Below are positions 42,766-51,650 of a stretch of 64,000 nucleotides of DNA, one piece after another. The stretch is from assembly GCA_015233155.1 (NCBI GenBank), contig JADFYG010000020.1, forward strand, positions 20,861 through 84,860, read 5' to 3'. This DNA is from Candidatus Rifleibacteriota bacterium. GTDB taxonomy: Bacteria; Muiribacteriota; Ozemobacteria; Ozemobacterales; Ozemobacteraceae. Position numbers and translations under genes: made by a program. Each line of letters opens with the position of its first letter. Position 1 is the first letter of the stretch. A model generated the notes under the pieces. The model searched no databases. It was not told where the DNA came from and saw only the letters and a list, made by a program, of their open reading frames with translations.

Positions 42766-43719
42766 TCAGTACTTCTTTTTACCCTTTCCCGGGGGCCTTC
42801 CGGCTTTCCCGGGTTTGCCTTTTGCGGAAGGTAAGTTCCCGATGTCAGGGCCTATTTCTGAATAGGGGACTGAAGACGCAATTTCTGAATCGGTAGCATT
42901 CGATGAGAGTCCGCACATACGCGGATCCTGAGTCTGGAACATTTGTTTCTGAGGGTAATTGAGAGTCATTCCGGGCTGACAAAAACGTGGGAATCGCGTC
43001 ATCTGGCCTTCACAGAGTTGCGGGTACCGGGTCATCATCTGCTGGCACAAACGTGGGTCCCGGGTCAAGAACTGGCATATTTGCGGGTTTTGCGTCATAA
43101 ACTGACCCTGGTATAGCTGCGGTGTCTGAGTTCCTGTCATCTGACACATCTGCGGATTTCGGGTCATCATGTTCTGGCAGGAACGCGGATCTCGCGACAT
43201 ATCCGGATTGAACTGACACATTTGTGGGTTCTGGGTCATTTGATTCTGGAACATGTATGGATTTTGAGTCATAGTAGCGCCCTGGTACATCTGTTGATTC
43301 TGATTCATTAGTGGCTGATACATGTTCAAATTCTGAGTCATAGTAGCGCCCTGGTACATCTGCTGACCCTGATTCATTTGCGGCTGATACATATTCGGGG
43401 TTTGAATCATTGATGTCCCTTGGCACATTTGTGGATTTTGTGTCATAAAAGCGGACTGACACATCATCGGGTTTCTGGTCATCCCGCACATCTGCGGATT
43501 TCGAGTCATTGCTGATTGACACATTTGCGGATTTTGAGTGACAGGAGTGAAATTTACACTGGAGTTTTGCGGCTCCTGAGGTTGGCAAATTTGCGGATCC
43601 TGTGTCGGAAGCGGCATTGGACTGCCCGTTTGCGAAGCAGGTAAAACTTGTGCAAATGATGCTGAGACGACAAGCAAATATATGCCGATAGACAGAGAAA
43701 TCCTTTTGAATCCGGTCAT
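42766..43719 (-). CDS. Exported Met/Gln/Cys-rich repeat protein (MTxNPxMCQ repeats)
   Basis: 317 residues. The signal peptide is MTGFKRISLSIGIYLLVVS, cut near SFAQV. Residues 35-280 consist of about 20 units of 9-14 residues built on MT-x-(N/D)-P-x-(M/L/I)-C-Q, such as MTQNPQMCQ, MTRNPQMCQ and LTRDPRLCQ. Thirteen units carry cysteine; in seven, tyrosine or phenylalanine takes its place (MNQNQQMYQ). The C-terminus is basic and Gly/Pro/Lys-rich (SAKGKPGKAGRPPGKGKKKY). I do not recognise the family. The gene overlaps the rlmE stop by 4 bases. The repeat makes another minus-strand frame (43010-43753) open, but that one lacks a sensible signal peptide. Confidence 0.8.
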   Translation of the reverse strand: MTGFKRISLSIGIYLLVVSASFAQVLPASQTGSPMPLPTQDPQICQPQEPQNSSVNFTPVTQNPQMCQSAMTRNPQMCGMTRNPMMCQSAFMTQNPQMCQGTSMIQTPNMYQPQMNQGQQMYQGATMTQNLNMYQPLMNQNQQMYQGATMTQNPYMFQNQMTQNPQMCQFNPDMSRDPRSCQNMMTRNPQMCQMTGTQTPQLYQGQFMTQNPQICQFLTRDPRLCQQMMTRYPQLCEGQMTRFPRFCQPGMTLNYPQKQMFQTQDPRMCGLSSNATDSEIASSVPYSEIGPDIGNLPSAKGKPGKAGRPPGKGKKKY

Positions 43720-44384
43720 TTCTTATCCTCACTGCGGTAATTCTGACAGACAAGGTAAATTTCGCGACTCTTCGAGAGTGATGCTTTGGGCTTGAACGAC
43801 TTTACGAACTCGAACAGGCGCCCGGCACGAGTATGCAGCTCCTTGTATTCCGCACCTTCAAAAAGCTTTGCTACAAAGCTTCCACCCGGCCGAAGCCATG
43901 TCGGACACATATCCAGGGCGAGGTGGATCAGATCAACGGAATTCGACGTGTCAGCATGGTGAATCCCCGTCGTATTTGGCGCCATGTCACTCAGGATGCA
44001 ATGAAAACCTCGCGGAGCAAGGTTTACAATGGCTGCCTGCATCGCTTTATCGCGAATATCTCCTTTAAGAAGGTGAGCGCCAGGAAGCTCTTCGATTTCG
44101 AGAAGATCGATTCCGATCACGAGCCCTCTGCCGCGTTCTTTGCCGGGAGGCGCAGCGGAAGAGTCCTGGCGGGTCGGTGTCACTCCGGTCGCTTCAAGGG
44201 CGACCTGGGTCCAGCTTCCGGGGGCGGCACCCAGGTCCAGGACGGAGTATCCGGTTTTGATCAACCGGTACTTTTCCAGGATTTCCTGGAGTTTGTATGC
44301 GGCGCGCGATCTGAAGTTTTCCCGGTGCGCCTTCAGAAAGAATGGATCACGTAGACGGCGCTGATACCAATCCTTGTTCGGCAT
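43716..44384 (-). CDS. rlmE: Ribosomal RNA large subunit methyltransferase E (RlmE/FtsJ)
   Basis: 222 residues. RSRAAYKLQEI supplies the first catalytic lysine, VLDLGAAPGSWTQVAL is the SAM motif, SDMAPNTTG the catalytic aspartate, VAKLFEG the second lysine and SREIYLVC the glutamate, giving the K-D-K-E set of FtsJ 2'-O-methyltransferases. The enzyme modifies U2552 of 23S rRNA in E. coli. An 18-residue Pro/Ser-rich insertion (TPTRQDSSAAPPGKERG) interrupts the loop after the SAM motif. It follows the nucleotidase gene by 15 bases. Confidence 0.95.
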   Translation of the reverse strand: MPNKDWYQRRLRDPFFLKAHRENFRSRAAYKLQEILEKYRLIKTGYSVLDLGAAPGSWTQVALEATGVTPTRQDSSAAPPGKERGRGLVIGIDLLEIEELPGAHLLKGDIRDKAMQAAIVNLAPRGFHCILSDMAPNTTGIHHADTSNSVDLIHLALDMCPTWLRPGGSFVAKLFEGAEYKELHTRAGRLFEFVKSFKPKASLSKSREIYLVCQNYRSEDKK

Positions 44385-44399
44385 GTTCGAAAATCTGCG

Positions 44400-46055
44400 T
44401 TACTGATCGTATGGTCGAACTGTCAGCTTCAGATTATTCATTCGTTTTATCGGAACGGTCTTAATAATCTTCATCTGACGCAATTTACCTATGAGCGCAT
44501 CACGAACGAGCATTTTAGTTGCCTGACGCGGCTTGAACGTGCGCAGATATGAATAGCCGTCTCCGCCAAGCGACATAAAATTATTTAAAGCCACACTGTA
44601 TGTTTTTTCAGGATCAATCGAGTGACCGCTGGCATCTGTAATTTTGGTGATGCGCTTAAAGGCGGGCAGCTCGGGGTCGAAAGTGATCAGGAGATTTGCC
44701 GGAATGAGATATCCGAAGTCACCGTGAAAATCACGTCTGAGGCCTTCCGCATAAAGCTTGAAGTTTTCCTTCGCGAAAGCCAGGTCCTCTTTGCTGACTG
44801 GTGCAAATGGTACGGAGAGGGATTTTTCGATAAGATCGACGATTTGTTTGCCGGTCATCATAAGTATGTCCACCGTGTTCGCGAATGGCTGCAGCAAGAA
44901 AATGTCCTCGTATGTGATCGGCCCCTTGTTTATCGGATATCGTATTCCGCCGATATTGACGAAAGCGAAATCAGCTCCCGCTGCGTCTTTCATTGCATCG
45001 GCAACGAAAGCGCCGAGAGAAGAGTCGCCACCTATAATACCCCGATTCAACTCGACCTGCGAAAATCCAAGAAGTTCGCGGGTTTTTTCCTTTATACTGT
45101 CGATATAGCTATCGATAATCTTTTTAATGGTCGCGTCTTCCGGATATTTCGATGCAAAAAGTACTATCGGTTCAAAGGTTATCTGGGCTGCCTTACCTGA
45201 CTCAATCGTGATTTTGATCTTCGATGCGTTTCGCAATTCCGAGCCGGAATGGATGCAAGGGATGCGATCCGGGCCAATATACTCGATCTGCGTCATTGTG
45301 GTATGACTGTGGCCGCCCAGAATCAGGTCGGCACCGTGAAGCTTTTCACCCAGTCGTCGATCATCCTCAATGCCCAGATGCGACAAAATTATAACGAAGT
45401 CAGCTCCCTTTTTTCTTACTTCCGGGATGAGTTTGTTAAGTATCGGAAGCGGCTCTTTAAAAAGGACGCCGCGAATATTTTCCTCAAATGCCAGTTTATC
45501 TACGAGTGGGGTTATGATGCCTATGATAGCAAGTTTTTTGCCCTTGAACGGGACCATCAGATATGGCCGCAAATGATCGAGAGCCTTTCCATCAGAAGCC
45601 CGAATGGCATTGCAACACAATAATGGAAAAGTGAATTTTGCCAGCATTTCATTCAGACGTTCCGTGCCGTAATCAAAGTCGTGGTTACCTATCAGGGCAG
45701 TCGTGTAATGCATGCGATTCATCATATCAACCATGCACGAACCACGTGTTTCATCGACGATGGGAGTCCCCTCGAACCAGTCACCGCAGTCCAGCAGAAG
45801 CGGCATTGCTCCGCTGAGAACTGCGTCATGGCGAACTTCATCTGCGAAAGTTTTCAGGACGGCAAATCCGCCCACCATCGGCCGTTTTGTCTCTGTTGAC
45901 AGAGGATCGGGTGTCGCGGCAATATGACCGTGCATATCGCTTGTATGGGCGATTACAAAACTTACTGGTTGGGCCGCGGCGAGGACGGCTACAAGCAGGA
46001 ACAGTCCGGAGAAAATACCACGCAAGATGCATCTGGGTGATTTAATGAAGTTCAT
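44400..46055 (-). CDS. 5'-nucleotidase / UshA-type metallophosphatase, exported
   Basis: 551 residues from the ATG at 46055 (AAGGA, 7 bases). The signal peptide is LRGIFSGLFLLVAVLAAAQP. The N-terminal metallophosphatase domain has HTSDMHGH, DCGDWFEG, GNHDFDYG, SHLGIEDD and GGHSHT, the two-metal ligand set. The C-terminal 5'-nucleotidase domain (about 330-510) contains GGDSSLGAFVADAM and NIGGIRYPI. It should hydrolyse nucleotides, cyclic dinucleotides or UDP-sugars in the periplasm. It starts the run rlmE, repeat protein and paired membrane proteins. Confidence 0.92.
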   Translation of the reverse strand: MNFIKSPRCILRGIFSGLFLLVAVLAAAQPVSFVIAHTSDMHGHIAATPDPLSTETKRPMVGGFAVLKTFADEVRHDAVLSGAMPLLLDCGDWFEGTPIVDETRGSCMVDMMNRMHYTTALIGNHDFDYGTERLNEMLAKFTFPLLCCNAIRASDGKALDHLRPYLMVPFKGKKLAIIGIITPLVDKLAFEENIRGVLFKEPLPILNKLIPEVRKKGADFVIILSHLGIEDDRRLGEKLHGADLILGGHSHTTMTQIEYIGPDRIPCIHSGSELRNASKIKITIESGKAAQITFEPIVLFASKYPEDATIKKIIDSYIDSIKEKTRELLGFSQVELNRGIIGGDSSLGAFVADAMKDAAGADFAFVNIGGIRYPINKGPITYEDIFLLQPFANTVDILMMTGKQIVDLIEKSLSVPFAPVSKEDLAFAKENFKLYAEGLRRDFHGDFGYLIPANLLITFDPELPAFKRITKITDASGHSIDPEKTYSVALNNFMSLGGDGYSYLRTFKPRQATKMLVRDALIGKLRQMKIIKTVPIKRMNNLKLTVRPYDQ

Positions 46056-46205
46056 TGAAAAATCCTTAATAAAACGAGGTATTTGCATAATTCACAATAT
46101 ATTCCGTATGGGCGAATAATCATTCACCCGTATCGCCCGTGAGAGCGAATGCTTCTTCGCTCCTGAGACGGACCACGAAGCGTTACATGAATTCAGTAAA
46201 ATCGC

Positions 46206-46700
46206 TCAAACGCCCGTAATTGCGCTCAGTGTTTCCTGGGCTTTTTGAGTGATATCAGCATTGGGACGCATTTTCAGACACTCGTCAAGAGAAGCTTTAG
46301 CGGCTTTAACATCGCCTGTCTTGGCAAAGCAAAAGCCGAGCATATAGTGTGCTTCAGCGTCGGTGGGCGAAGCCGCCACCGCGCGGCGGGCAAAACCAAG
46401 TGCTTCCGGATAACGTCGTTTGGCGATGGCATCCTTGCATTTGGTTATGGCAATGGCCTCATCGTCTTCCATGACGATCTCAATGTGCTTGCGATTGATC
46501 GAAAGAAAACCGACGCGCTGGGTAGCGCCGTTTCTGAAATCGCTCAACTCCGCATCGGTTACGGGAAGAAAGTCCTTTGTCGTAGTGTCAGCGTTGAGGA
46601 TGTCTGTCAAACGGCTGTTTTCATACAGATGTACTTCGCCCTTGATACGATGATTTGACGTAAAGATGACGACGCGCAGTTTTTCCTTGTGGGCTTTCAT
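46206..46700 (-). CDS. TPR protein with N-terminal beta domain
   Basis: 164 residues. The first 75 residues are a beta-rich domain (VVIFTSNHRIKGEVHLYENS, then DFLPVTDAEL) of a type that is common as a small conserved domain in uncultivated lineages. The rest is two TPR repeats (CKDAIAKRRYPEALGFARRA and AEAHYMLGFCFAKTGDVKAA). TPR proteins mediate contacts. The 117-base gap to the nucleotidase gene suggests a separate or loosely linked transcription unit. Confidence 0.78.
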   Translation of the reverse strand: MKAHKEKLRVVIFTSNHRIKGEVHLYENSRLTDILNADTTTKDFLPVTDAELSDFRNGATQRVGFLSINRKHIEIVMEDDEAIAITKCKDAIAKRRYPEALGFARRAVAASPTDAEAHYMLGFCFAKTGDVKAAKASLDECLKMRPNADITQKAQETLSAITGV

Positions 46701-46788
46701 GGATGCCTCCCTCGGGAATTTAGAATGGCGGAAAATTTAATTTCGCCTTTGGAATCAAGTATCGCAGAATAAGCACCAGTAACAAGTA

Positions 46789-48174
46789 TTAACATGCCGA
46801 ATACCGTCCTTCAGCTTCAGCAAACAGTTTGCCGTCATGGGATCTTATCTCTCCGCTCGTAAGGTGCAGGCGGCGCTTTCCACCGGTGCGGCGACCTGTA
46901 ATGGTCAAGGGAACACCTACGGGTGCAGGATTACGGAACGAAATCTTCATGTCGATTGTAACGATGCGATGTCCGCCGAAAATAAGGGCCTGCGCCATCA
47001 CTTCATCCAGAAGCATTGAAATAATGCCTCCGTGAACTATACCCGCATAGCCCTGATATTTGGGGGAGGCTACCCAGGTGGTGTTACACGAAGGGCCTTC
47101 TCCGTAAGCGAATTTTATTCCAAGCCCTTCCGGATTAAGGTTCCCGCATACAAAACAGTGTTTGTCGTCTATTAATGTCAGGCTGGAAGCCGTTCGCTCC
47201 ATGAGTTTTGCGCGCGATGCAGTCAGAGCGGAAGCGATGTGTGCTTTTCGCATGGCTATTGGCGTTGTCAGTGGAAGCCGCTCGCCCAGGAAATGATTTT
47301 CCTTGAGAAGGCGATTCTTTATGTTCTCGATTCCGGGGACCGGGAACGTCGGAAACACCGGATCACCCCCCGCGACCGGCAGTGATCCGAGGTCGTTAAG
47401 GCCATACGTGACAAGCTCGGAAAAACGATAGAACAAGTGCGGTGATACGGAGATATGGTGGACCGGGAAGGCATCCCGAAGAGCAAGCAATGTTTTCCCG
47501 ACATCCTCGAACGAAAGCGGCGGACGGGCTTGCATCCGGGTTCCGGTGGCGGGCTGGAACACCTGCAATCGGATGTCCTGGAGAAGTGGATCAACAGCGC
47601 AGTAACGCGCAAGATCGGAAATAAAAGTTCCGCGAATGTCCGCAGTCTCGCCGATCCCGATCAGTATTCGCAAATGATACGGGATCTCGGCCTGATGGGC
47701 TTCTTCGATGGCCTGTCTGGCGGAATGCGGATCGCGTCCGCGTGAGTTCTCATGCGGCTCGCCCTTGCCCTGGAAAGGCAGGCAGGCGGTATCGATAAAG
47801 ATCGACGAGACATGCCCGGACAATTGTCTGATTTCTATTGGTGAAAGACGGCCAATGTCGAGCACAGGCAGAAGATTGCGCGCATTTGCGAGTCCGCAAA
47901 TCTTTTCAATGTAATCGGTGAAGCCGGTAAAGCCGTTCTTAGCCAGTGAAATTTGTACGCCGGGAAATTCATAACATGCTTCACCAGCCGTAAATATAAC
48001 CTCGATTGCGCCGGCGGTCTGAAGGCGGTCGAGCATCAGTTCTATTTCGTCAGGGGGAAGAAGATAGGCTTCATCAGCGGTTCGAAAACCACAGTATGCA
48101 CAAGCGTGTCGACATGCCCGGGAAAGGGCTATACGACCGGAAGAGATGAACGTTACGGCTGCTGGAGTTCCCAT
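46789..48174 (-). CDS. CofG-like radical SAM enzyme fused to a hotdog thioesterase
   Basis: 461 residues from the ATG at 48174; an in-frame GTG 18 bases upstream lies inside the promoter -10 region. The first 320 residues have the radical SAM cluster motif CRHACAYCGFR (CX3CX2C) and the CofG/MqnC-like pattern GAIEVIFTAGEACYE, LPVLDIGRLSPIEI and IPYHLRILIGIGETADIRG. The last 120 residues are a PaaI-type hotdog: CFVCGNLNPEGLGIKF, GIVHGGIISMLLDEVMAQAL and KISFRNPAPVGVPLTI. The first domain forms carbon radicals on a tyrosine-like or menaquinone-type precursor in relatives; the second cleaves acyl thioesters. No other F420 gene is in the window, so the product is unknown. Confidence 0.8.
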   Translation of the reverse strand: MGTPAAVTFISSGRIALSRACRHACAYCGFRTADEAYLLPPDEIELMLDRLQTAGAIEVIFTAGEACYEFPGVQISLAKNGFTGFTDYIEKICGLANARNLLPVLDIGRLSPIEIRQLSGHVSSIFIDTACLPFQGKGEPHENSRGRDPHSARQAIEEAHQAEIPYHLRILIGIGETADIRGTFISDLARYCAVDPLLQDIRLQVFQPATGTRMQARPPLSFEDVGKTLLALRDAFPVHHISVSPHLFYRFSELVTYGLNDLGSLPVAGGDPVFPTFPVPGIENIKNRLLKENHFLGERLPLTTPIAMRKAHIASALTASRAKLMERTASSLTLIDDKHCFVCGNLNPEGLGIKFAYGEGPSCNTTWVASPKYQGYAGIVHGGIISMLLDEVMAQALIFGGHRIVTIDMKISFRNPAPVGVPLTITGRRTGGKRRLHLTSGEIRSHDGKLFAEAEGRYSAC

Positions 48175-48182
48175 GCGGCAAT

Positions 48183-48211
48183 AGTATATCACAGTATGTT
48201 TGCCATGTCAT
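48183..48211 (-). promoter_or_regulatory. Promoter of the radical SAM-hotdog gene, giving a near-leaderless transcript
   Basis: On the minus strand ATGACA (48211-48206) and TATACT (48188-48183) are 17 bases apart. A transcript starting about seven bases after the -10 would begin within a few bases of the ATG at 48174, so there is little or no room for a ribosome site; none is seen. Confidence 0.55.
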
Positions 48212-48274
48212 AAGCAAGAGCAACTTGCAAAATTATGTGGCAATCATGAGCGAATACACATCGTCTATTTGTAG

Positions 48275-48295
48275 GGGCGGGTTTCAAACCCGCCC
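48275..48295. repeat. GTAGGGGCG-family palindrome
   Basis: GGGCGGGTTT and AAACCCGCCC are exact reverse complements around a single C. The preceding GTAGG links it to the palindrome at 25203-25232. It lies in the 314-base region 48175-48488 that has no gene I can support, upstream of BatD. Confidence 0.78.
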
Positions 48296-48488
48296 TTGCG
48301 TAATGTTTCGTGAATATTGCAAGGCCCTCGCATGGCCTGAAATTATCCCTGACAAAATTCATGGGAACCTTTTTTATGATTACGGGTCAAACGACCATGA
48401 ATCACTTTGGGGCATACATAAAGAAGAATTGAAATCAGTTTTTCGGGCGATCCATGAATACGGGTCGTCACAGCGAGGCGATGAATCA

Positions 48489-49553
48489 ATGATGGAATCA
48501 AACTTTTCGGCCGGATGCGCGTTTGCCGGAGCATTACGCACAAGGTTTGCGGCGCTGGTTATTATTTTTTTACTGATACTCCTCATCGGACCTCAGTCTG
48601 CATTGCAGGCTGCCGACTTTTCCATTGATGCCCAGGTTGATCGCACCGAGGTTAAAGCGGGCGAAAGTTTACATCTTACGATAACTATCAGCCAGAATTT
48701 GTCGGCACTGGGAGGTCGTCAGCTCGGAATGCCGCGAATTTCTTCAATTCCTGACTTCGATATCACGGGTCAGCGCTCTGCCCAGAATATGAGTTTCGTT
48801 AACGGCGCCGGAGTGGTTCAGGTATCATTACAGCTTGAACTCGTTCCAAAACATGAAGGAACGTTGAAGATTCCATCGCTTTCCGTGCAGGGTCCGGATG
48901 GTAAGACATACTCTACCAAAACCATTACCGTGACTGCCAGGCCGCCGTCAGAGGCCAGGGAAGAAAACGAAAAGGCTGATGCCGCGTCTGAATCCGGAGC
49001 CGGTGCCGAAGATCAGCCCGCTCAATCCCAGGGGGTTGGCTTTTTCAGAGGACTGATGATTCTCGGGATGGTTGTCGCACTTGTCCTCGGCGGCCCGTTT
49101 TTGTTGTCCTGGCTCATGAATCGAGATCGAAAATCTTCTTCGAAATGGCAGGAAAAGGATAAAAGAGATAAAAAAGAAGATTACGAAGAGGAACCGGAAA
49201 CGGTTGTTCCCCAGCCTGTTGCTCAACCAGTTCTTCTCCCCGTCGATTTCGACCCTGAGTCGGAAGCCCTGAAGCGCATGCATCCTGATGCGGATGCCGA
49301 TTTTTACCGGAAGTATTTCGATTTGTTCCGGCGGTCTATAATTTCTTCTGGAAAAGGATTCGAATCCAACATGACCCCGGATGAACTTCTGCGAGCGCTT
49401 GAAAAGCGCCTTTCTCCGGATATTGCCGCATGTTCGTCGCGTCTGGCCTCCGATTGGTCGATGGCTGTTTTTGCGCGCATGGCTCCTTTGCGTAACTTCG
49501 CGGATATCCAAAGCGATGTCAGAGCCGTTCTGGCATCCATAAGACATCTGTAG
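48489..49553 (+). CDS. batD: BatD-like membrane protein of the Bat operon
   Basis: 354 residues from the ATG at 48489, chosen because the longer frame to 48225 would cross a palindromic repeat and has no similarity to the family. A signal peptide (FAALVIIFLLILLIGPQSA) is followed by beta-sandwich domains beginning FSIDAQVDRTEVKAGESLHLTI, then IPSLSVQGPDGKTYSTKTITV. A membrane helix (FRGLMILGMVVALVLGGPFL) follows, with a cytoplasmic tail of about 150 residues. BatD proteins belong with MoxR and VWA proteins in stress and envelope-assembly operons. It is the first gene of the operon. Confidence 0.83.
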   Translation: MMESNFSAGCAFAGALRTRFAALVIIFLLILLIGPQSALQAADFSIDAQVDRTEVKAGESLHLTITISQNLSALGGRQLGMPRISSIPDFDITGQRSAQNMSFVNGAGVVQVSLQLELVPKHEGTLKIPSLSVQGPDGKTYSTKTITVTARPPSEAREENEKADAASESGAGAEDQPAQSQGVGFFRGLMILGMVVALVLGGPFLLSWLMNRDRKSSSKWQEKDKRDKKEDYEEEPETVVPQPVAQPVLLPVDFDPESEALKRMHPDADADFYRKYFDLFRRSIISSGKGFESNMTPDELLRALEKRLSPDIAACSSRLASDWSMAVFARMAPLRNFADIQSDVRAVLASIRHL

Positions 49554-49599
49554 AGCGCTGAGACATGATGCAAAATTGTGACTCCATTTTCTCTAAGTA

Positions 49600-49632
49600 T
49601 CTGTGTCCATCCGTGTTCATCTGTGGTTAATG
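49600..49632 (-). repeat. TTAACCACAGATG-type dispersed repeat
   Basis: On the minus strand this block contains TTAACCACAGATGAACACGG and continues ATGGACACAGA, the same unit found at 15146, 19264 and 55779. It sits in the 171-base gap between BatD and the MoxR gene. Confidence 0.7.
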
Positions 49633-49724
49633 TCGTTTTTGTTTCGGTCTGATCCCTTCGTAGATGCTAATAGTAACGAATCGCGATAATAGCGAAATCA
49701 GATAATTATTTCCTGGAGCTGCCT

Positions 49725-50726
49725 ATGAGTCAGAGTTTTGATCCCGCGTTACAGGCCCGTATTCAGAAAGCCGCTGAAACCATTTCTACAATCCGCGCTG
49801 AGGTGGGCAAGGTCCTTGTCGGGCAGGCATCGCTGCTCGACCGTTTGATTATAGCCCTCATCACTAACGGACACATCCTGCTGGAAGGGGTTCCGGGGCT
49901 TGCGAAGACGCTCGCCATCAAGGCGCTTGCGCGCACGGTGGATACGCCGTTTTCCCGTATTCAGTTTACGCCCGACCTGTTGCCGGCTGATCTGATTGGT
50001 ACACGTGTTTTTGATCCGCAGAAATCCATGTTTTTTACACACAAAGGTCCGATTTTTTCCCAGTTCATTCTTGCTGACGAAATCAATCGCGCTCCCGCCA
50101 AAGTTCAAAGCGCTCTGCTCGAATGCATGGAGGAGCGTCAGGTCACTATAGAGCATGAAACCTTTAAGCTGCATGAACCCTTTATGGTTCTTGCCACCCA
50201 AAATCCTATAGAAACAGAGGGGACCTATAGCTTGTCCGAAGCCCAGGTAGACCGATTTCTGTTCAAAGTCATAGTGGGGTATCCAAGCTATGAGGAAGAG
50301 CGCGAAGTCGTGCATCGCATGGGTCTTGCGGAGGAAAAACATTCGATCGACGTGATTTCAAAGGTTCTTCATGGTGACGAAGTTCTTGGTTTACGTGATT
50401 TGTCGCGACAGATATATGTTGATGAAAAAATCATCGAGTATATTCTTCGTCTTGTAGATGCTACTAGACGTCCCAATGAGTACAAGCTCGATCTTAAGGG
50501 CTATATCCGATTTGGCGCCTCGCCACGCGCTTCGATTTATCTCGCCCGCGCCGCCAGATCACTGGCACTTGTAAAGGGCCGCCCATATGTGAAACCTGAC
50601 GATATCAAGGAGATTCTGCCTGAAGTTCTGCGCCATCGCGTGATTCCAACGTATGAGGCCGAGGCTGATGAAATAAGCTCCGAGGATATTATTCGACGGC
50701 TGTCAGATGGCGTAGCGGTACCCTGA
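49725..50726 (+). CDS. MoxR-type AAA+ ATPase
   Basis: 333 residues with GGAG 6 bases upstream. It carries Walker A-like GVPGLAKT, FTPDLLPADLIGTRV, Walker B ILADEINRAPAKVQSALLECM and the sensor VLATQNPIETEGTYSLSEAQVDRF, all typical of MoxR. MoxR ATPases act as chaperones or activators for metal-binding VWA proteins; the two VWA genes downstream (BatA, BatB) are the likely clients. Shortly after comes the DUF58 gene, the usual partner. Confidence 0.96.
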   Translation: MSQSFDPALQARIQKAAETISTIRAEVGKVLVGQASLLDRLIIALITNGHILLEGVPGLAKTLAIKALARTVDTPFSRIQFTPDLLPADLIGTRVFDPQKSMFFTHKGPIFSQFILADEINRAPAKVQSALLECMEERQVTIEHETFKLHEPFMVLATQNPIETEGTYSLSEAQVDRFLFKVIVGYPSYEEEREVVHRMGLAEEKHSIDVISKVLHGDEVLGLRDLSRQIYVDEKIIEYILRLVDATRRPNEYKLDLKGYIRFGASPRASIYLARAARSLALVKGRPYVKPDDIKEILPEVLRHRVIPTYEAEADEISSEDIIRRLSDGVAVP

Positions 50727-50758
50727 TCGCTTTTCATTCCTGATCGGAGGTTTATTTC

Positions 50759-51649
50759 ATGCTTCCGCGTGAGCTCATGCGCGAAGTGCGCAAGATCGAG
50801 ATCAAGACCAGGAGTCTGGTCGATTCAGTGTATGCAGGCGGATACAAGTCAGTTTTCAAGGGCAGGGGCATAGAGTTTGCGGGAATCAGGGAGTATGTTC
50901 GTGGCGATGAATACCGATCGATTGACTGGAAAGTCAGCGCCCGCACCGGAAAACTGAATATTCGCGAGCATATCGAAGAACGCGAGCTGCAGGTCGTGGT
51001 CGCGCTGGACTTGTCCGGGTCAATGAGTTTTGGATCCGGTTCACGCGAAAAACGTGAGACGGCAGTTGAATTCGCCGCTGCTATCGGCATGGCTGCGGGG
51101 CGCAACAACGATCGCGTAGGTATATGCATGTTCACCAACGATGTCGAGCGCTATGTGGCGCCAGCAAAAGGGAAGACTCATCTATTACGTCTCATTCGCG
51201 AATTATTGTATTTCGTGCCTAAGGAGCGTCTTTCGGATCCGCGTCCGGCGCTGCATTTGTTGAATCGCTCGTTGAAAAACAAGTCGGTCGTTTTTCTGGT
51301 TACGGATTTTATCGGTCTGCCGTCTTGCGAACGCGAGCTGAAGATTACTGCGGCACGCCACGATTTAATAGCAGTGCGCGTCCGCGATCCTCGCGAAGAG
51401 ATGCTTCCGGACGTAGGACTGATCGAGATCGAGGATCCGGAGACAGGCGAGGAAGTTCTGTTCGATACATCGGACAGCGGCGCGGTCGCGGCGGCCTCGC
51501 GACGTGTTCTCGATGCCGATGTCGAGTTCAAGGGCCTTTCCGGTCGCCTCGGCATAGACGTAGTGAATCTTCGCGCCGGAGAGTCTGTTGTTAAGCCTAT
51601 CGTCGCGTTGTTTGCCACCCGGGAACGACGAATAGCCATGGGAGTCTGA
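50759..51649 (+). CDS. DUF58 (VWA-like) protein of the MoxR operon
   Basis: 296 residues, GGAGG 8 bases before the ATG. The family pattern is SVFKGRGIEFAGIREYVRGD, YRSIDWKVSARTGKLNIREH and VVALDLSGSMSFGSGSREK, whose DLSGS serves as a MIDAS-like metal site. The C-terminal GLSGRLGIDVVNLRAGESV closes the fold. DUF58 proteins are encoded next to MoxR in nearly all Bat-type operons and lack a membrane anchor here. Confidence 0.95.
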   Translation: MLPRELMREVRKIEIKTRSLVDSVYAGGYKSVFKGRGIEFAGIREYVRGDEYRSIDWKVSARTGKLNIREHIEERELQVVVALDLSGSMSFGSGSREKRETAVEFAAAIGMAAGRNNDRVGICMFTNDVERYVAPAKGKTHLLRLIRELLYFVPKERLSDPRPALHLLNRSLKNKSVVFLVTDFIGLPSCERELKITAARHDLIAVRVRDPREEMLPDVGLIEIEDPETGEEVLFDTSDSGAVAAASRRVLDADVEFKGLSGRLGIDVVNLRAGESVVKPIVALFATRERRIAMGV

Positions 51650-51650
51650 G

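Noticed and set aside
43010..43753. Second minus-strand frame of 247 codons over the MTxNPxMCQ repeats
   Set aside because: The repeats keep another frame open, but it lacks a clean signal peptide and the frame at 42766-43719 is coupled to rlmE and carries a signal peptide.
48225..48488. Upstream extension of the BatD frame
   Set aside because: It crosses a palindromic repeat and resembles no BatD sequence; the start at 48489 fits better.
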